Assembly: GCF_020184175.1 (NCBI RefSeq)
Contig: NC_065530.1
Coordinates: 67,867,260-67,931,259, forward strand
Length of the DNA stretch: 64,000 nucleotides
Source: Aphis gossypii
Taxonomy: Eukaryota; Arthropoda; Insecta; Hemiptera; Aphididae
Direction: 5' to 3'
Every line of letters starts with the position of its first letter. The first letter of the stretch is position 1. A program made the translations under genes and the position numbers. The notes under the pieces were generated by a model. It was not told the origin of the DNA. It made no database searches and saw only the letters and a list, made by a program, of their open reading frames with translations. This document shows positions 26,701-40,100 of this stretch, piece by piece.

Positions 26701-29700
26701 TCAGCGAATTGCGTACGGGTGCAAACGTCGACGTAATATTATAATATTATATAAACATAATATTATATTATGGACAAACAATGACAACATTTCAGAAATT
26801 ATTTTTTTTTTTTTTGCAAAAATAAAAACTACGATAATATACCTTCGGGGAAAATTAAAATTGAAAGGACCAAAAAGAACCCTGCGGTCTGCACGATGTA
26901 CTGTTGCAATTTTAGGGTATATTAAAGGTACCTTTTGTATACATCGACCACAACATGGGTGAAATTTATTGCAGTGCCCGTTGTTAATTAATTTTAAGTA
27001 GTCATACAGCTGCGGTAAAGCGGTAAAGGTATGAATGCCTATAAATTATGCATAATAGGTAATAAGTAATAATTTCCACAGTATACTTACATGATGGATG
27101 GCAACTGTTTTTCCGGTTGATTTTTCATTGTCGTGCTTAGTAATTTTTCTTTGTATGGCTGACATCCCTTCACCGAGAGCCTTTGTGGTCAACATTTGAT
27201 TGTTCTGAAAATATAATCAATGTAAATTTACAATAAACTCGGTGATAACTATCAGCTATCACGTATAAAGTATATATATAAAGCGCATATGTTTAGACCA
27301 CTGAACTAAATATATATTTAGTTCAGAGGTTCAGACGGTTCAGTGTTAATTAGTATATTAAGTTTAAAAATTTTTCCATTAGTTTGACTTTATTCTTAAT
27401 CTTAAATAATTCTTATAAGCTTAATCTTTGCAATAATATACTAAATATATTTCTATTAATTTGTTTATAAGCTTTATTCTTTAATTAATCATAAATTAAC
27501 AGAATAAGTGTGAACATAAACAATCATTATTAAAAGATTTTTATTGTTATGAAATTTTTGGAAGCTTAAAATTTCCTATTAGCATCTACCTACATAGGTC
27601 ATAGAGTATGTTCACTCCAATTTTATCCTTTTCAAAATATTATTAACAGATATTATGTTAAAAATTGTAATAATATTGTGTATTTCTATTTGAGTTATAA
27701 GTGTTTTTAAATATTAGCTAATGTATACGTATATGTTAATTGTTAACAAGCACTACATTGTCATTTACTCGTTTTGTTAAAGTACCTATGTATAAAGTAT
27801 ATACATAAAAAAAATAGGTAGGTACCTATTCGTTGACATTTTGATTTAAATACATATATACTTTTAGAAAAACTATCTATCTACTTAACATAAAAAAGAG
27901 AGTTCTAATTAAAAAAAGTAAATATGCTTGTAGGAATGTCGCGTAAGAATAATACGATTTACATAATAGATAGTATTATACTGTCAGACTCACTTGATCT
28001 TCCTTAATGATGGCTACAGACGCGTTTATCCGAGCCACGGTGAATTCGATTTTCGATATTTCCTTGCGGACTTCCGGCAAACACGCGTCCACTCGATCGT
28101 CGAGGTTTTCCACGCTCTCCAGCAGCTCCAGCAAAGATCCGTGTAGCCGGTCCTGTGTGGCATCCTGGCGTGTAGCATTAAATGCCAACGCTTCTTTGGT
28201 GGCGTTCAGATCGGCCTCTAACCGGGAAAGCCGATTTTCCCGTTCCACAGCTGCGCTCTCCCTATACAGCACGCCCTTCATGCGTTTCTCCAGACGGGCC
28301 ATTCGGTGAACCAGATACTTGCGCGACGACTCTAGCTGCTCCAGTTCTTGCGCTTCCCGATCCGTCACCACGGTGGTGATTACGTTCGTCTTTAGACGCT
28401 CAGCGTTAATGTTGTTGTCGTTAGAGTCAAAAGCCACTCGCTGCATTCAAAAAAATAACAAATGCCGGTATTATTTACTTGTGTATACTTGTTGTATAAT
28501 ACACGCAGTTCAAAATAGTAAGCTGTAGTGTTTGAATGTCCAGTAAGTCGGTAAGTATTATTATTTAATAAAATTAACAGATCAGTTTCATCAAAAGGTG
28601 ATTTGTTGTATTTAATATACCTTTATATACCTACTAAACATAGTTACTTAGTATTATTTTAAAAGAGTTAGAGAAGTATAACTAAATATTTACAGTGACA
28701 TTATGTTTATGTTATAATTATATCAGTTATTTTTTTTTTAATCATGAATATTTATATAATATCTGTAATATAAATTTATCAGTATTTCACGTTTCAATAT
28801 TAGATTAATGAACATTAAGTATTTTGCTGAAAAATTTAATTTTATTATATGTACCCTTAAAATTTGTTAGTCAACGTTATAGTTAATAATTATAGAATTA
28901 TTTTAGTAAAAATTGAGTTAAAATGAGTAGGTAGAGAAATTACGTTACTTTACAACTCAATACTACTATAGGTGTAGAATAATAGAAACGAGAAATATAT
29001 AGTTTTTATTTTAGGTTTATAAATGCTATGTGGATGTTTTATTAAGTAATAAGTATACAATAACACTCACTTTATAAACGTTGTTGTATGCTGTTTGTAC
29101 GTCGTTTTCGTTGTTTTTCTGGAAAACAAATACAATAATAATTATAAACGTGACTCTATGTTTTGTCTTGTTACCACACTCGCTTTTGTTGAAGGAACCA
29201 ATATAATATTATAATAGACGGATACGCGATTAGACAGTATACCTATATGTGTTCATTTTGATCCTTACCATTAAATAAAAAAACACCGAAAACGCCATTT
29301 GGTCAATGCAAGAGTAGATATTCTCTGTCTAGTGGCAGAGGTGCACCCACGTTGGCCATATGGTTTGATAGTAATTATTATTATCTCTAAGGTACAAATG
29401 GTACAATTTGGTCCTTGTTTTTTTTTTATTGTTATTTTGTTGTGGTTAAATACATCTCAATGTAACATTTTAAATTGCGATTGCTATATATGCGTATAAA
29501 GTGTCATGTTTTATTTTTTATTTAATTGTAAATAACACGAAAATAATATAGAAAAGATCGCGTATTATAGTGATTATGTAGGCATTGGTGTCAATAATAT
29601 TATTATTCACACATTGCATACAGTTGTGTAGGTAATTTAAACTATAATATATAATACGTTTGTAATACGTTTTTTCTTATAATAACTATCTGCAATTATT

Positions 29701-32700
29701 GTCTTTAATTAATCGTAAACAGCGAAATGGTTTTTCTGTCAATAATTTTACGCAAGTGATTTGAATATATTTTCTTTTATTATTATTTAATATACCTAAG
29801 TCCTAAGTAGCTAAGTAAACAAAATCAACGTATTTCTAATCTGCTTTTTATTATATATTATATAGGTAAATATAAATGTAAGAAATAATTACTAATTGCA
29901 CTCACTTCATCGATTATGTTTTTATGTTTAGCTATGATGTTAATCTTTTTCTCCAATTCGGAATGTTTATTTGATATTTCTTCGACATTCTTCTTAACTG
30001 ACAATAATTCTCCTTGCATTGTTTGTAAGTCTTTTCGGTCGGAATCCAAGTCATTCCTTAGTGCTTGTAGATCGTTTTGTATGGCCACAGTCTTGTGAAT
30101 CTGTGCTGTTTCATTGATGGCCGACCACACTGCTTGCATTTCTGATCTCAAACCACCGATCACTTCCTTTAACCATCCTACAGCTACTTTATCGCGGATC
30201 CCATCATTGCTAGATTGGGCCATCCTAGAATGTTCATCCCTAATATAAAGACAATCACATTATGTATGGTATAAAATAATTATCAAAATAATTAAATTTT
30301 AATCTAAAATTGTTGATTATAGTAAGTTATAACGGCTATAATACCTATTATCCATTATTAGTGTATATAATATTAAAATAAGAAGTCGTGTTACTGAATT
30401 GTTAAAACTGCTTTTCTTAGCGTAATGGTCGTAATTATAGTGCGAAAAGCCTATGAATATATTATATTCGTTTTAATCATCGAGAATAATAGTATTATGT
30501 ATTTATGTATATTTATTTTTACTGAGCATAACCCCAAAACGAACGTTATACTTTGTGTAACTTGTTTAACAATTAAAAATAAACACGCCAATGTGTGAAC
30601 ATCCGCATACGATATATAATTTTACTCCTTATTTCATCTTTCATTCTATGTAAATACCCAAAATTTTATGTTAACTACACGTAAAAAAAACAATAGTTTT
30701 AACTATAAAACTAGTTATTTGTTAATAAATAACTCTCATATTTAACAAGAAATGTTGTAGGTATAGCTTGTAAACAATACAGTAATTAATAAATTTTAAT
30801 AACTTGACATCTAGTTTAAAAAATGATATATTATTAACAATTATAATGTAGGTAAACTTAATGTTTATCGAGTAACTAATAAAAAAATATCTGACTATTA
30901 TTTTATTTTTATGAATTACGATTAACAAGTAGTATGGATAGTATATACTATGTTCCTTTTTTTAAATTTGTTAAAATATTATGTATAACTTTAACATAAA
31001 AATAATTAATTGCTAATTATCATACTAGGTTGATTTATTTATTCATTTATTGTTATATTTATTATGCATAATAATGTTGAAAGTGATCATTACGTATTCA
31101 TACATATTATTATCATTGTCAATACCTAAATAATTAGTTAGCAGCATAGACTTATAATAAGTCTATGGTTAGCAGTTTTGTAAATTATTGATAGACATTT
31201 TGTTATTTAATTGTATTACATAGTATAAAAAACGAAAATTGTAATCTTTACATAATATAATTTTAATCTCTTATTAATCAGACGACACTCAAAAACAGAT
31301 AGACAAGGTTAGGTAGGTATTCGAAAGCATTTGCATAACACTAATGACTAATATGTACAAATATAGGTGGACAATGGACATGATGATCAAATGCTATTTA
31401 TTTAATAAATCACTATGATTGGTACATTTGGTTGATACTTAATAAAAATAATAAAAATGTAGACTTCATAGAATAGAACAATTCAATTTTTGGAATCTAA
31501 ATTTATCGGTAGGAATATAGGAAATTATTTAAAATAAATATATAACATTGTAACATTTTATTTTCACATGGAACTTATTTTTTAATTTTTAAACTCTTGT
31601 ACACCCATAAGTCATAACAGTGAGATATTCCATAAGCCTAATATTTTGTTTTCAAAACCAACACTATATGACACATTGTAAATAACTCCTTGCGTTTGCC
31701 AGTTAGTTATTTCTAAAAATACTATTTCTCTAGGCACGTGGAATTGTGTAACGATTTTAACGTCTTAGTTTAACATTTAATCCACACTCTTATTTTGTTC
31801 TCTATAACTCGCATTTTACCAGGACTGTTTTCAAGATCACTGCACTTTATGTTTTGAAAATAATACAGGTAATTATAGTATTTTTTTTTTTTTTTAAGAT
31901 GTTTTAATTTTTTTTTTTGAATTTATTATAACTGTTCAGTGTTTATTTTAAAATCTAACTGATTTAAAATACTTAAAATACTTTAAAGTTAATTTTATGG
32001 CTATATTATATGTTGTATGGAAATTTTATCTAATCATAGGACCCAAAATTTTTACAACATAAATACTATTATAATAAAATATATTTTATTCTTAATTTAA
32101 AAAATATTTCCTAATAGTATAATCAATGTAATAGATAAATTTATGATTATATTTATATAGGTAATATTTATAAATATATTAAATAACAAAATCTAAACGT
32201 ATTTTCACATTGTCACTTTTTCCAAAACGGTCAATTATTACGTCAATGTTTATTTTAATTTCCTTATGAATACTTAGTAAACATAACGAAGTAAGGCGAT
32301 GCATTCGTGAGCATAGATAGATTTTTATCCGTCTCAAGGTAGAGTCATTTCGTCCTTCAGTAGTAGAAAAATTTTTAAGAAATAATATGTCTGGAGTTGG
32401 GTCCTGGGCACCTAAGCTCCCTTGGATCCGTCCCTGATCAAAACACTGGAGTTTTCGTAATAGATAAAGGTTTATAGTTATTAAGTTTTTTACGTAAATC
32501 CTTAAAATAAATTTCAGTCAATATTTTGAAGTGATTGATAAATATAAATTAAACGTATATTTATATTATGGTTATACTAGTTATTATACTACATCAAAAA
32601 ATATATACAAAAATAAAAAATCTTACTGGGTTCATACAATTATAATTTTCTTGTATACGTGTAATTAAGTGTTTAATTAGTTAAAAATAAATATTGCAAT

Positions 32701-33661
32701 GCCTGGTTGCATAAACAATTATTATAAATATTTAGTGAATCAATAAAAAGGTAATGGTTCATTAAGTATATCTTGATAGCCCATGATTGGCCCATTAAAT
32801 TTTAATGAACCGTTAAATTAATATATTTTCTTATGCAACTTGGCATAAGTGAATTAAAGATGTTAAATTTACATATTATCTAGTTACTAGAAGTTCTATA
32901 CTACTATATTATATAATTATTAATTTTATGTACGAAATATAATAATTAATATTATTAAATAGGTACTTAAATCAATACATAGTTTATAGTTTTAATAATC
33001 GTATTCTATAACTAATTAATATATATGTTTTTTTTTAATAATATTTAATTAAAGCTAATGTTATCTAAACCATATAATTATGACATTACATTACATTATT
33101 GGATTTAATTATAAAATTGGCTCATTAGTTATTTTAATTTACCTAAACAAATTTTTGAGATTTAAAACTTGTTGTGGTCTTGTTTTACTTTGGAATTTAT
33201 AATTAAGTTAAAAATGTAATTTTTAATGAGTAAAGGCTAAAGAATATTCATTAGTGTAATATATACTAATACCTACGTTGATAAATAATTTTAATATTGT
33301 ACTTATCGAATAGGTGGTCTATCAGTAAAATAGTAGTTGTATATATATGTATATTATTATATCGATGACTAATTTTAGATATTTGAGAATTTAAGTTTAT
33401 ACTTGGAAATAGCTTAAAAACATAATATTGTAATTACCTGATTAATTGAATTTCTTCTTTCAACGCATCGAGATCTGTGCTTCCTTTCAGAGATTCGTAG
33501 AGTGATTTTTCCAACTGCTGGTAATCCTGTTGTCTTTTTTCCATCAGCAAGTTCAGTTGGTTTTTTATAGTTCTCAAATCGTCTGTATCGAGGGCTGTCT
33601 CAGCCTCGACAAGACCCGTGAACATGCATATAGCAACAGTTATTTTAAGGAACAAACACAT
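20740..33661 (-). CDS. sca: Scabrous-like secreted protein: coiled coil plus fibrinogen C domain
   Basis: Eight exons, right to left: 33661-33438, 30239-29906, 29118-29071, 28440-27994, 27204-27091, 24556-24460, 22863-22681 and 21158-20740. All phases close, giving 621 residues. The chosen ATG begins MCLFLKITVAICMF, a clear signal peptide (cut near 'VEA'); an in-frame upstream ATG would bury it. Residues about 22-400 are charged, heptad-like coiled coil with N-glycosylation sites. The fibrinogen C domain (about 422-621) starts at 'PKDCSKM', has the DRDQDD calcium loop and keeps the four cysteines (DCS, QCD, NCA, RCQ). 'CAANYEGGWWYSRCQHANLN' and 'GLTWFD' match Drosophila Scabrous best, from memory. 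Scabrous modulates Notch and spaces neural precursors. The exons at 27994-28440 and 20740-21158 are strikingly GC-rich. Another FReD protein (angiopoietin-like) is the alternative. Confidence 0.85.
21159..22680. other. Intron 7 of the scabrous-like gene
   Basis: AT-rich; no gene or repeat recognised with confidence. Confidence 0.5.
22864..24459. other. Intron 6 of the scabrous-like gene, with decayed transposon-like sequence
   Basis: A less AT-rich patch at about 23390-23510 (cytosine runs, 'gaggcagtggggcaag') resembles fragments of aphid interspersed repeats, but no termini pair up. Confidence 0.35.
26370..26640. promoter_or_regulatory. GC-rich island with three CAGGTG E-boxes in a scabrous intron
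   Basis: A short GC-rich, CpG-rich patch lies in the 2.5-kb intron between the exons at 24556 and 27091. It carries CAGGTG at 26449-26454 and its complement CACCTG at 26462-26467 and 26545-26550. The first (GCAGGTGT) and third (GCAGGTGG, minus strand) match the proneural bHLH consensus GCAGSTGK. Drosophila scabrous is a known proneural target. An enhancer is the inference; an alternative promoter is also possible. Confidence 0.4.
27301..27326. repeat. Perfect 26-bp palindrome
   Basis: The half CTGAACTAAATAT is followed directly by its exact complement. Further copies of GTTCAG follow at 27331 and 27339, and the outer CACTGAAC/GTTCAGTG pair nests around it. It lies in a scabrous intron. Confidence 0.6.
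31145..31167. repeat. Perfect 11+1+11 palindrome
   Basis: CATAGACTTAT, one base, then its exact complement. It is flanked by direct copies of TTAGCAG. Confidence 0.6.
32699..32846. mobile_element. Foldback-like MITE, about 148 bp
   Basis: The left terminus ATGCCTGGTTGCATAA pairs with the right terminus, whose complement reads ATGCCAAGTTGCATAA. Inside, AATGGTTCATTAA on the left pairs with TTAATGAACCGTT on the right, so most of the element can fold. There is no coding capacity, and no clear target duplication was seen. Confidence 0.5.
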
Positions 33662-33800
33662 GATTGTTGTCTTGCTTGAACACTTCGTTTCAAACTGAAC
33701 GCGGTAAACTAGTCCGTTCAGGCTTGTCCCTGTACCCCGGCCAGGAGCAGATGGTATATGGCTCGTGTTCAGTTTGCGCATGCGTACATCGAATCCGGTT
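33662..33800 (-). promoter_or_regulatory. Promoter region of the scabrous-like gene
   Basis: Less AT-rich than its surroundings. On the minus strand GTTCAGTTTG (33700-33691 as its complement) contains TCAGTT, the arthropod initiator, about 35 bases before the start codon. The same ten bases occur on the plus strand at 33767-33776, making a 10-bp inverted repeat. There is no TATA box at -30. A transcription start near 33695 is an inference. Confidence 0.35.
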
Positions 33801-36800
33801 TTTTTTTTTTACTCTAACGTGTTCTTATAATTTATATTATACACTGTAATATAACATTGCAGAAACACGAGTGAGTTAAAAACAAAATTTATGCTAGGAA
33901 AAAAATTAAAAGAATTGTTATTAAAGTGGTTATTTATTCGGACACTCTATTATATCAACATTTGATCAATAAAAAAATCCAGTTCTGCAGGTGTTCAACG
34001 AGCTTAGGCACGTGGATCAGTTGATTCTCTGAATTAAATATGTACCGGACTTACTCGCTAATTATTTATGATCGGATACTGCAAGAGTTAAACGCACTGT
34101 TAAACGTATTGCTAATGCACGTCGTGTTTGAATTATTTCATTTTTATAGTTCTATATAATAAAGTGAAACTATAAGATGCATTATGTATAGACTTCATTG
34201 ATGAGTTCGTTACCTAGCTTATTACATTTTTTATTTCCATAGGTAGGGTAAGTTCTTTGTTTTCCATTGAAATACAACTTTTTGAAGTGTATAGGTATTG
34301 TTTCATATTACATTATCTTGAATAGTTATATATCTATATTGATCATTTAATCGTTACAATTATTGATCTCTTATTGATAGAGTAAACTGTTAAGTGTAAT
34401 CTATACACATCGTTATTCATTTCGATTTATTAGACACTATAAGCTCGACTACCATCGCATTATTTTACTATAAATGTCTCATCTATACAAACGTAATATA
34501 GACATTATAGCATAATTTATATTGTTCGTATTCCTGCATCCATCACTGTATAAAATAATAACATAATTTAATTCCAATTTATGCTGATCAATCGGCAATC
34601 ACTAATAATTAAACGGATTTTAATATCGGCTAACAACTTTTTCTCTATTAGTCGTTATTTCGTATATTTTGAGCAAAAGTCTTAAATTTGAAAATTTAAA
34701 ATTTCTGAGGAGTTTTAACCTTTAAAATATAAAACTTCAAAAACACAAATATTGTTACATTTGTTTAATTTGGTTATCTATTTATAACATTTTATTATTT
34801 ATATTTATTTAGTGCCTACATCACACTTTAATATACTTGATGCGTCTTCATATATTATATTGCTATTAAAATCAAAATCGTTAGGAAAGAAAATAAATAT
34901 ACTACAAATATATTATTAAATTTTTATTTTTTAATTCGATATAATATAGTTATTTAAAAAAATAATATTTAGGCATCTATCCCAAGAAACTCAAATTTTA
35001 CTAGTATCTCTATATGTTCGAAAAGAGATAAAGGAAAACTACCAGAATATAATGTCATCCTATAAATTTATCATACATATATTTTTTTTTTCTATTAACG
35101 ATTGGCTTCGGTACAGTATATAAATTTTTATTAAAACAATATAAATGTGCCGATCGATGTACATAAAAATTGTTTTATTTTTTTTTCTGAATCGAAAAAT
35201 TAATGTGGCTAAATGTGATTTCGCACATCCTATAATAATTAAAAATAACACAGTTAAGTCTTATGACTATTATTTTATGAGTCATTATAAAATATGTCTA
35301 AAAAAATACAGTTTTTTCATTGAACGTGTATTGAACTAATAATTGTTTGTACTACGTTAACATTAATAATGATCGGTTGATAAAATAATATCTAAAAAAA
35401 TATTTAGAAATTAAACATTAAAAAGGTTGGTAATGTGACCGATGACGTCTACATATTATTTTGTTTTTAGAAATATTCAATCTGTATATATAAATTGTAT
35501 ACATTATATGTGTAATATATATTGTAGTATTTAGTATCCATAATTATTATGTGATTAGTTATTTTTCAATGCACGCGTAGAGAATAATCGTCCGTTGTTG
35601 AGACTACCTAAAGTTAGTTTACACAATTATTAATAATAATTGTTAAATTTTTTTGTATGAAAGAGTTATTTGCTCCAATTTGTTTCTTTCAGATGTCAAG
35701 ATTCAGGGCTATATCAAGGAGGTCGGGAGGTTATTGTTTATTATATCATAATATAGTTCATAGGTAGTTAATTATATTTTATAGATATCTATAACTTGAT
35801 GCCCCTTACATAATAATAAATAATTAAATAATAAATTCTATTAAATATAATTATATAAATTTTGCCGATGTACATTCCAATATTTTTACATTATAATGAC
35901 ATTTTGTCGTATATTGCAATGAACCGCTGTTAAAGTATGTGATATAATATGTTCACAAAATATTTGTTTCATTTTTCGATTTTTTTAAAATCATAATTTT
36001 GAATTATATTTTTGCTTAAATGCACGTTCAATTCAATTTTTTTTTATAATTTTGTTACTAAAACATATAAAATGCATGATGCATTTGTGTATTATTTACA
36101 ACCGGTGATCCATATTAAAGGTTATTCCAAAATGTGCATGCCATGTCATTTGTCTCATGATCTCATATAATTAGATGTATTATTGATGTGTAAATATTTC
36201 AGGTATGAGGACGTACAGACAATACTATGCTATTTAGTATTTATACCTACCTGACTACCTAGTTGATTTATTTAAAATGTAATTCTATGAAATGTTTACA
36301 TATTATAATAATAATAGAACGAAACATGATAAAAAAACCGCTAGGTATTAATATTTATTTTAAAAATCTATTAATATTATTTTATATAGTACCAACAGAT
36401 TGCTAATATATACGGCCATACGGGTAGTCACAATAAAAAATGTATATTATGTCAAATTTATTGTGTCTAATATTTGACTAAAATGTATATTGTAAAATCG
36501 CATGAAGTCTTCTCAAATTTCAAAACGAGTCTTAAGTTAACTATTATAAAGCGATTGCAAGCTGCTGATATTTTTAAAATTATAGGTAAACGCGATATGC
36601 AGCTGCTTGGCTCGTGCCAGATGCAACTCACAGCTGGGACATCAAAAAAACGAAAACAACTGTCCTCTTGGCGCTTATATAGATAAAACACACCTGCTTA
36701 TAAATCGAAAGGGACTATATTATAGACTTATATGTATCCAGGCGTTTGCCCTCATACGCAAAGCTAACTATCTTATTAATAAAAACTTGCTTCGTGTACA

Positions 36801-37195
36801 CAAAAGGAAAAAATAACACCTAATTTATTTTGATCCAGACAAATTTTATAAATAGCTATAATTATATAATTATTTTAAAAACCAAAACAGGAACATTTTA
36901 CACAACAATCAAATACAACGTATTATAAAAATTACAAACATTAAAAAAAAAAAAAAAAATAATAAAATCATTTTTATACTATGAATAAATTATAGTCTAT
37001 TGAGCTAGGTATCGACGTATTTTGATCGAAAAAAACAACGACCTTATAAATTAATATAATTAGTATTTTGGTCTAAAAAGAAGACGCAGGCAACAATAAG
37101 ACATGTATTTTATAATTGAGTATAAATACATAAGTATAGGTATTTAATATAGTTATACTCAATGATATTATTTTGTCTTCAAAAATAAATTTGAA
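33801..37195. other. Intergenic AT-rich region between scabrous and LARGE
   Basis: No supported gene. Sequence at 36474-36816 is somewhat more complex and open in several frames, but no family is recognised. The right end should contain the LARGE 3' UTR. Confidence 0.45.
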
Positions 37196-40100
37196 TTAAC
37201 TCTCGGTATGATTTAATCGTTTTGAATATCGTACGCGTAAATCTTCTATGAACTCGTTCTTAAGAATCTTCAAACATCTAAAATGCAGGTAGCAAATAAA
37301 TGAGAAAAATTATGCATTTAGTTTTTACTTTGGTTTTGCACTTTTATCAATATCAAGGTTAAGGTTAAAAAGTGAATACAAACCTTCTATATTGAGAAGA
37401 CCCGCGAAATTTGGCAATATCGAAACTCGGCGCGTGAGGCATATGAATTATAAATGCATTTGGAAGTACAATAAAAGTATATCCTCGAGCCTCAAGTTCC
37501 ATAATATGTGACACTTTATTCCAACCAAAACCGACAAATCTGGTATCATATTTTGGAACATCACTACGTACCACTACATAAGGTTCATAATCTGGTTCCC
37601 ATGATACCTATACAAATTATTAATTAGAGTTTACTTGCTATAAATAATACCATAGTATTTGAAACGAATAAAATGTATATTTATAATGTTTTTCCTTTTT
37701 ACTCTCTTTTTTTTTAATTTCAAATATTTTTTACTGTACAATTTGTTCTTAATCGTCGAACGATTAGTGATTAATGTTTGGAAAAGAGAAAAATATATAT
37801 AAGACATAATTTACCCTTATATAACCCTACCAGAGTAAGAATTTTAAATATTTATTGGCAAATTTTAATTTGGAAAAATAATTTCTAACGCTATATAAAC
37901 GATGTACAATATTATTGTTTACTTTATACGGAACGGTAGATCCTTTCCATTTAGCGTAATTTGTTGCCGCGTGTCCTTTAGGCCACACATGATATCTAAA
38001 TGAAAATAAAGCCCCGTCGTCCAACATTCTCAGTATATCTGCTTTAGTTTGTGGAAATGCAGTTCGATATCTTTGAGTTTCAAAAGCAGGTACGACTAAC
38101 GCCTATAATAGTTATAAATATAGTTATTTTAATCAATCGCTTATACACGAATAATAAATAATTAAATTTCACAATAAAATTACTTTATCGGAAGACTTAA
38201 TGTTCATTATAAAAATGTACTTTTTTAGATACGAGTATAGGCCACTCATTGGCAAGAAATCGATATCAGATAAGAATACATAGGGTGTTACAACATTTTC
38301 CAAAGCAACATTCCGCAATAAGTTTATTGGATAAAAGTCCTATAAAAAATGTACATAAATATATTTAAATTATACATGGATTACGAAATTATATTATTTC
38401 AAGTAGAAATGTTACCCCTTCTTTATAAACTACGTGGTATCCAATATTTTTTCGATTCCTTAGCACTTCCGAATTTTGAGCGTAGCTCAAAAACTGCTGA
38501 GCTTCGGCATCAGACATATAAAGACTTAAACTTATTGGACCTTTTTGGAGAAAAAAAATACAAAATAACCTTAATGTATTTGTATATACATAGTAAAATC
38601 GTAACAAATATAATATTACCATCCCAATACTCGCATAACATTTCAACCATTTGAAGTCTGTCCATTGATAACTGAGCAACAAGTGTAATGTCGCATTCGT
38701 CTGGCGATGACTGGTAATCAAAATCCAAAAAATATAAATGAGTTCTTAAACTAGCCATGCCGGCTCTTCTAAACTCGTAACACAAATCATCTTCGCTTAT
38801 CTTAAAAAAATGTAGGTATTATCAATATTAGAAAATTTTATAATACATATTCACATTAGATTAACTAATAATTGCCAATATTTTTATAATATTATAAAAC
38901 GATATAGACATAAGTCATAAACTTCTATTTTTTACCGTTTTATAACATATGACCTAACGTTTGTATATAAATATATAGCCCTAACCCTATTTGTATTATG
39001 TATTAGGTATTAATATACATATATTTTGATACAGAAAAATGATTACATTGGAAATTGCAATGTTATTTAAAAATTAAAATTAATTAGAGCAGTTATGTGG
39101 ACAGTTGAGTATGTAATCAATAACCATCAAATTATTTAGTAACATAGAAATGTACGTAACGTCGTAACATATCATATTTATTCTTAGAAAATAATACTTC
39201 AAGTTTTAAATTTAATTGTCGCAATGTGTAAAAATGTTATCTCGGAAAATGTATGTCTTTCTAAAATATATTAGTACCTATAATGTAAACATTGGTAGAG
39301 ACTAGAGTCTCCTATATTGTCGCCTGAAAATGGAGTTATTGTTTACAATTTTATTGTGCGCCAGGAATACGTAAGCGACCTGCGATGCTTTATGCGAGGT
39401 ACGCCGAATACGATACTCTATTTATATTTTATTATTTATCGATTATGAATTATGAGACATTTAATTTAAATAAATATATATATTGTATAGAGAATTCGAT
39501 TGTTGACTTATTCCGCCCAATAAGTTAACGATAATAATTAAGGTTATTATATTTTTAATAACTATACCTATATAGTGGTTAGTGAATGCATTTGTAATTA
39601 AATGTAGATAGTACCTACTAGATACTCATAGGAGATAATTTTCCTATCAGGTATATATGACTAAATGAAATAAACTGAACCATGATTATTGATTACCCAC
39701 GAATCAAATAATTAGTTAATAGTTTCTATATCATAATAATTTATAACATTGACATTCAAAACATCGTCATTCGTCCTGTAATTTTATTATTAATTTCTAA
39801 TCCCTCTTTAATCTTTTTATTTTATGGAGTGTATATAGTATATACTTATACAATTTTGATACTTCGAAAGAATCGACTTACTTCTAGTACATCTTGAGTT
39901 GTGGATGAATAATTACAACCAAAAAGTTCTCTTTGAAGCAAATTTCCATCATACTCCAAGAATGTAAGGTATAAATTTCGAAAAAATTCAACATGTTTGT
40001 TTTTCACTTTAAGTTTTTTTGGCGAATTCCAATGAATTATCTGAAATGTAAAGATATTTATTTAAAAATAGTTACGTAACTTGCATTATACTATACTAGG

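Larger units (their letters stand above)
30240..33437. other. Intron 1 of the scabrous-like gene
   Basis: This is the gene's largest intron (3.2 kb), AT-rich. It holds a 23-bp palindrome (31145-31167), the end of a probable hAT-like repeat ('ggatccgtccctg' near 32423-32436) and the hairpin MITE at 32699. No nested gene was found. Confidence 0.5.

Noticed and set aside
28007..28528. Serine-rich plus-strand frames
   Set aside because: Antisense shadows of the scabrous coiled-coil exon.
32318..32436. Possible MITE ending in 'ggatccgtccctg'
   Set aside because: Only one hAT-like end is visible; no opposite terminus or duplication.
36467..36816. Overlapping 69-74-codon frames
   Set aside because: No domain, no splice partners, and three frames open at once suggests chance or old repeat sequence.
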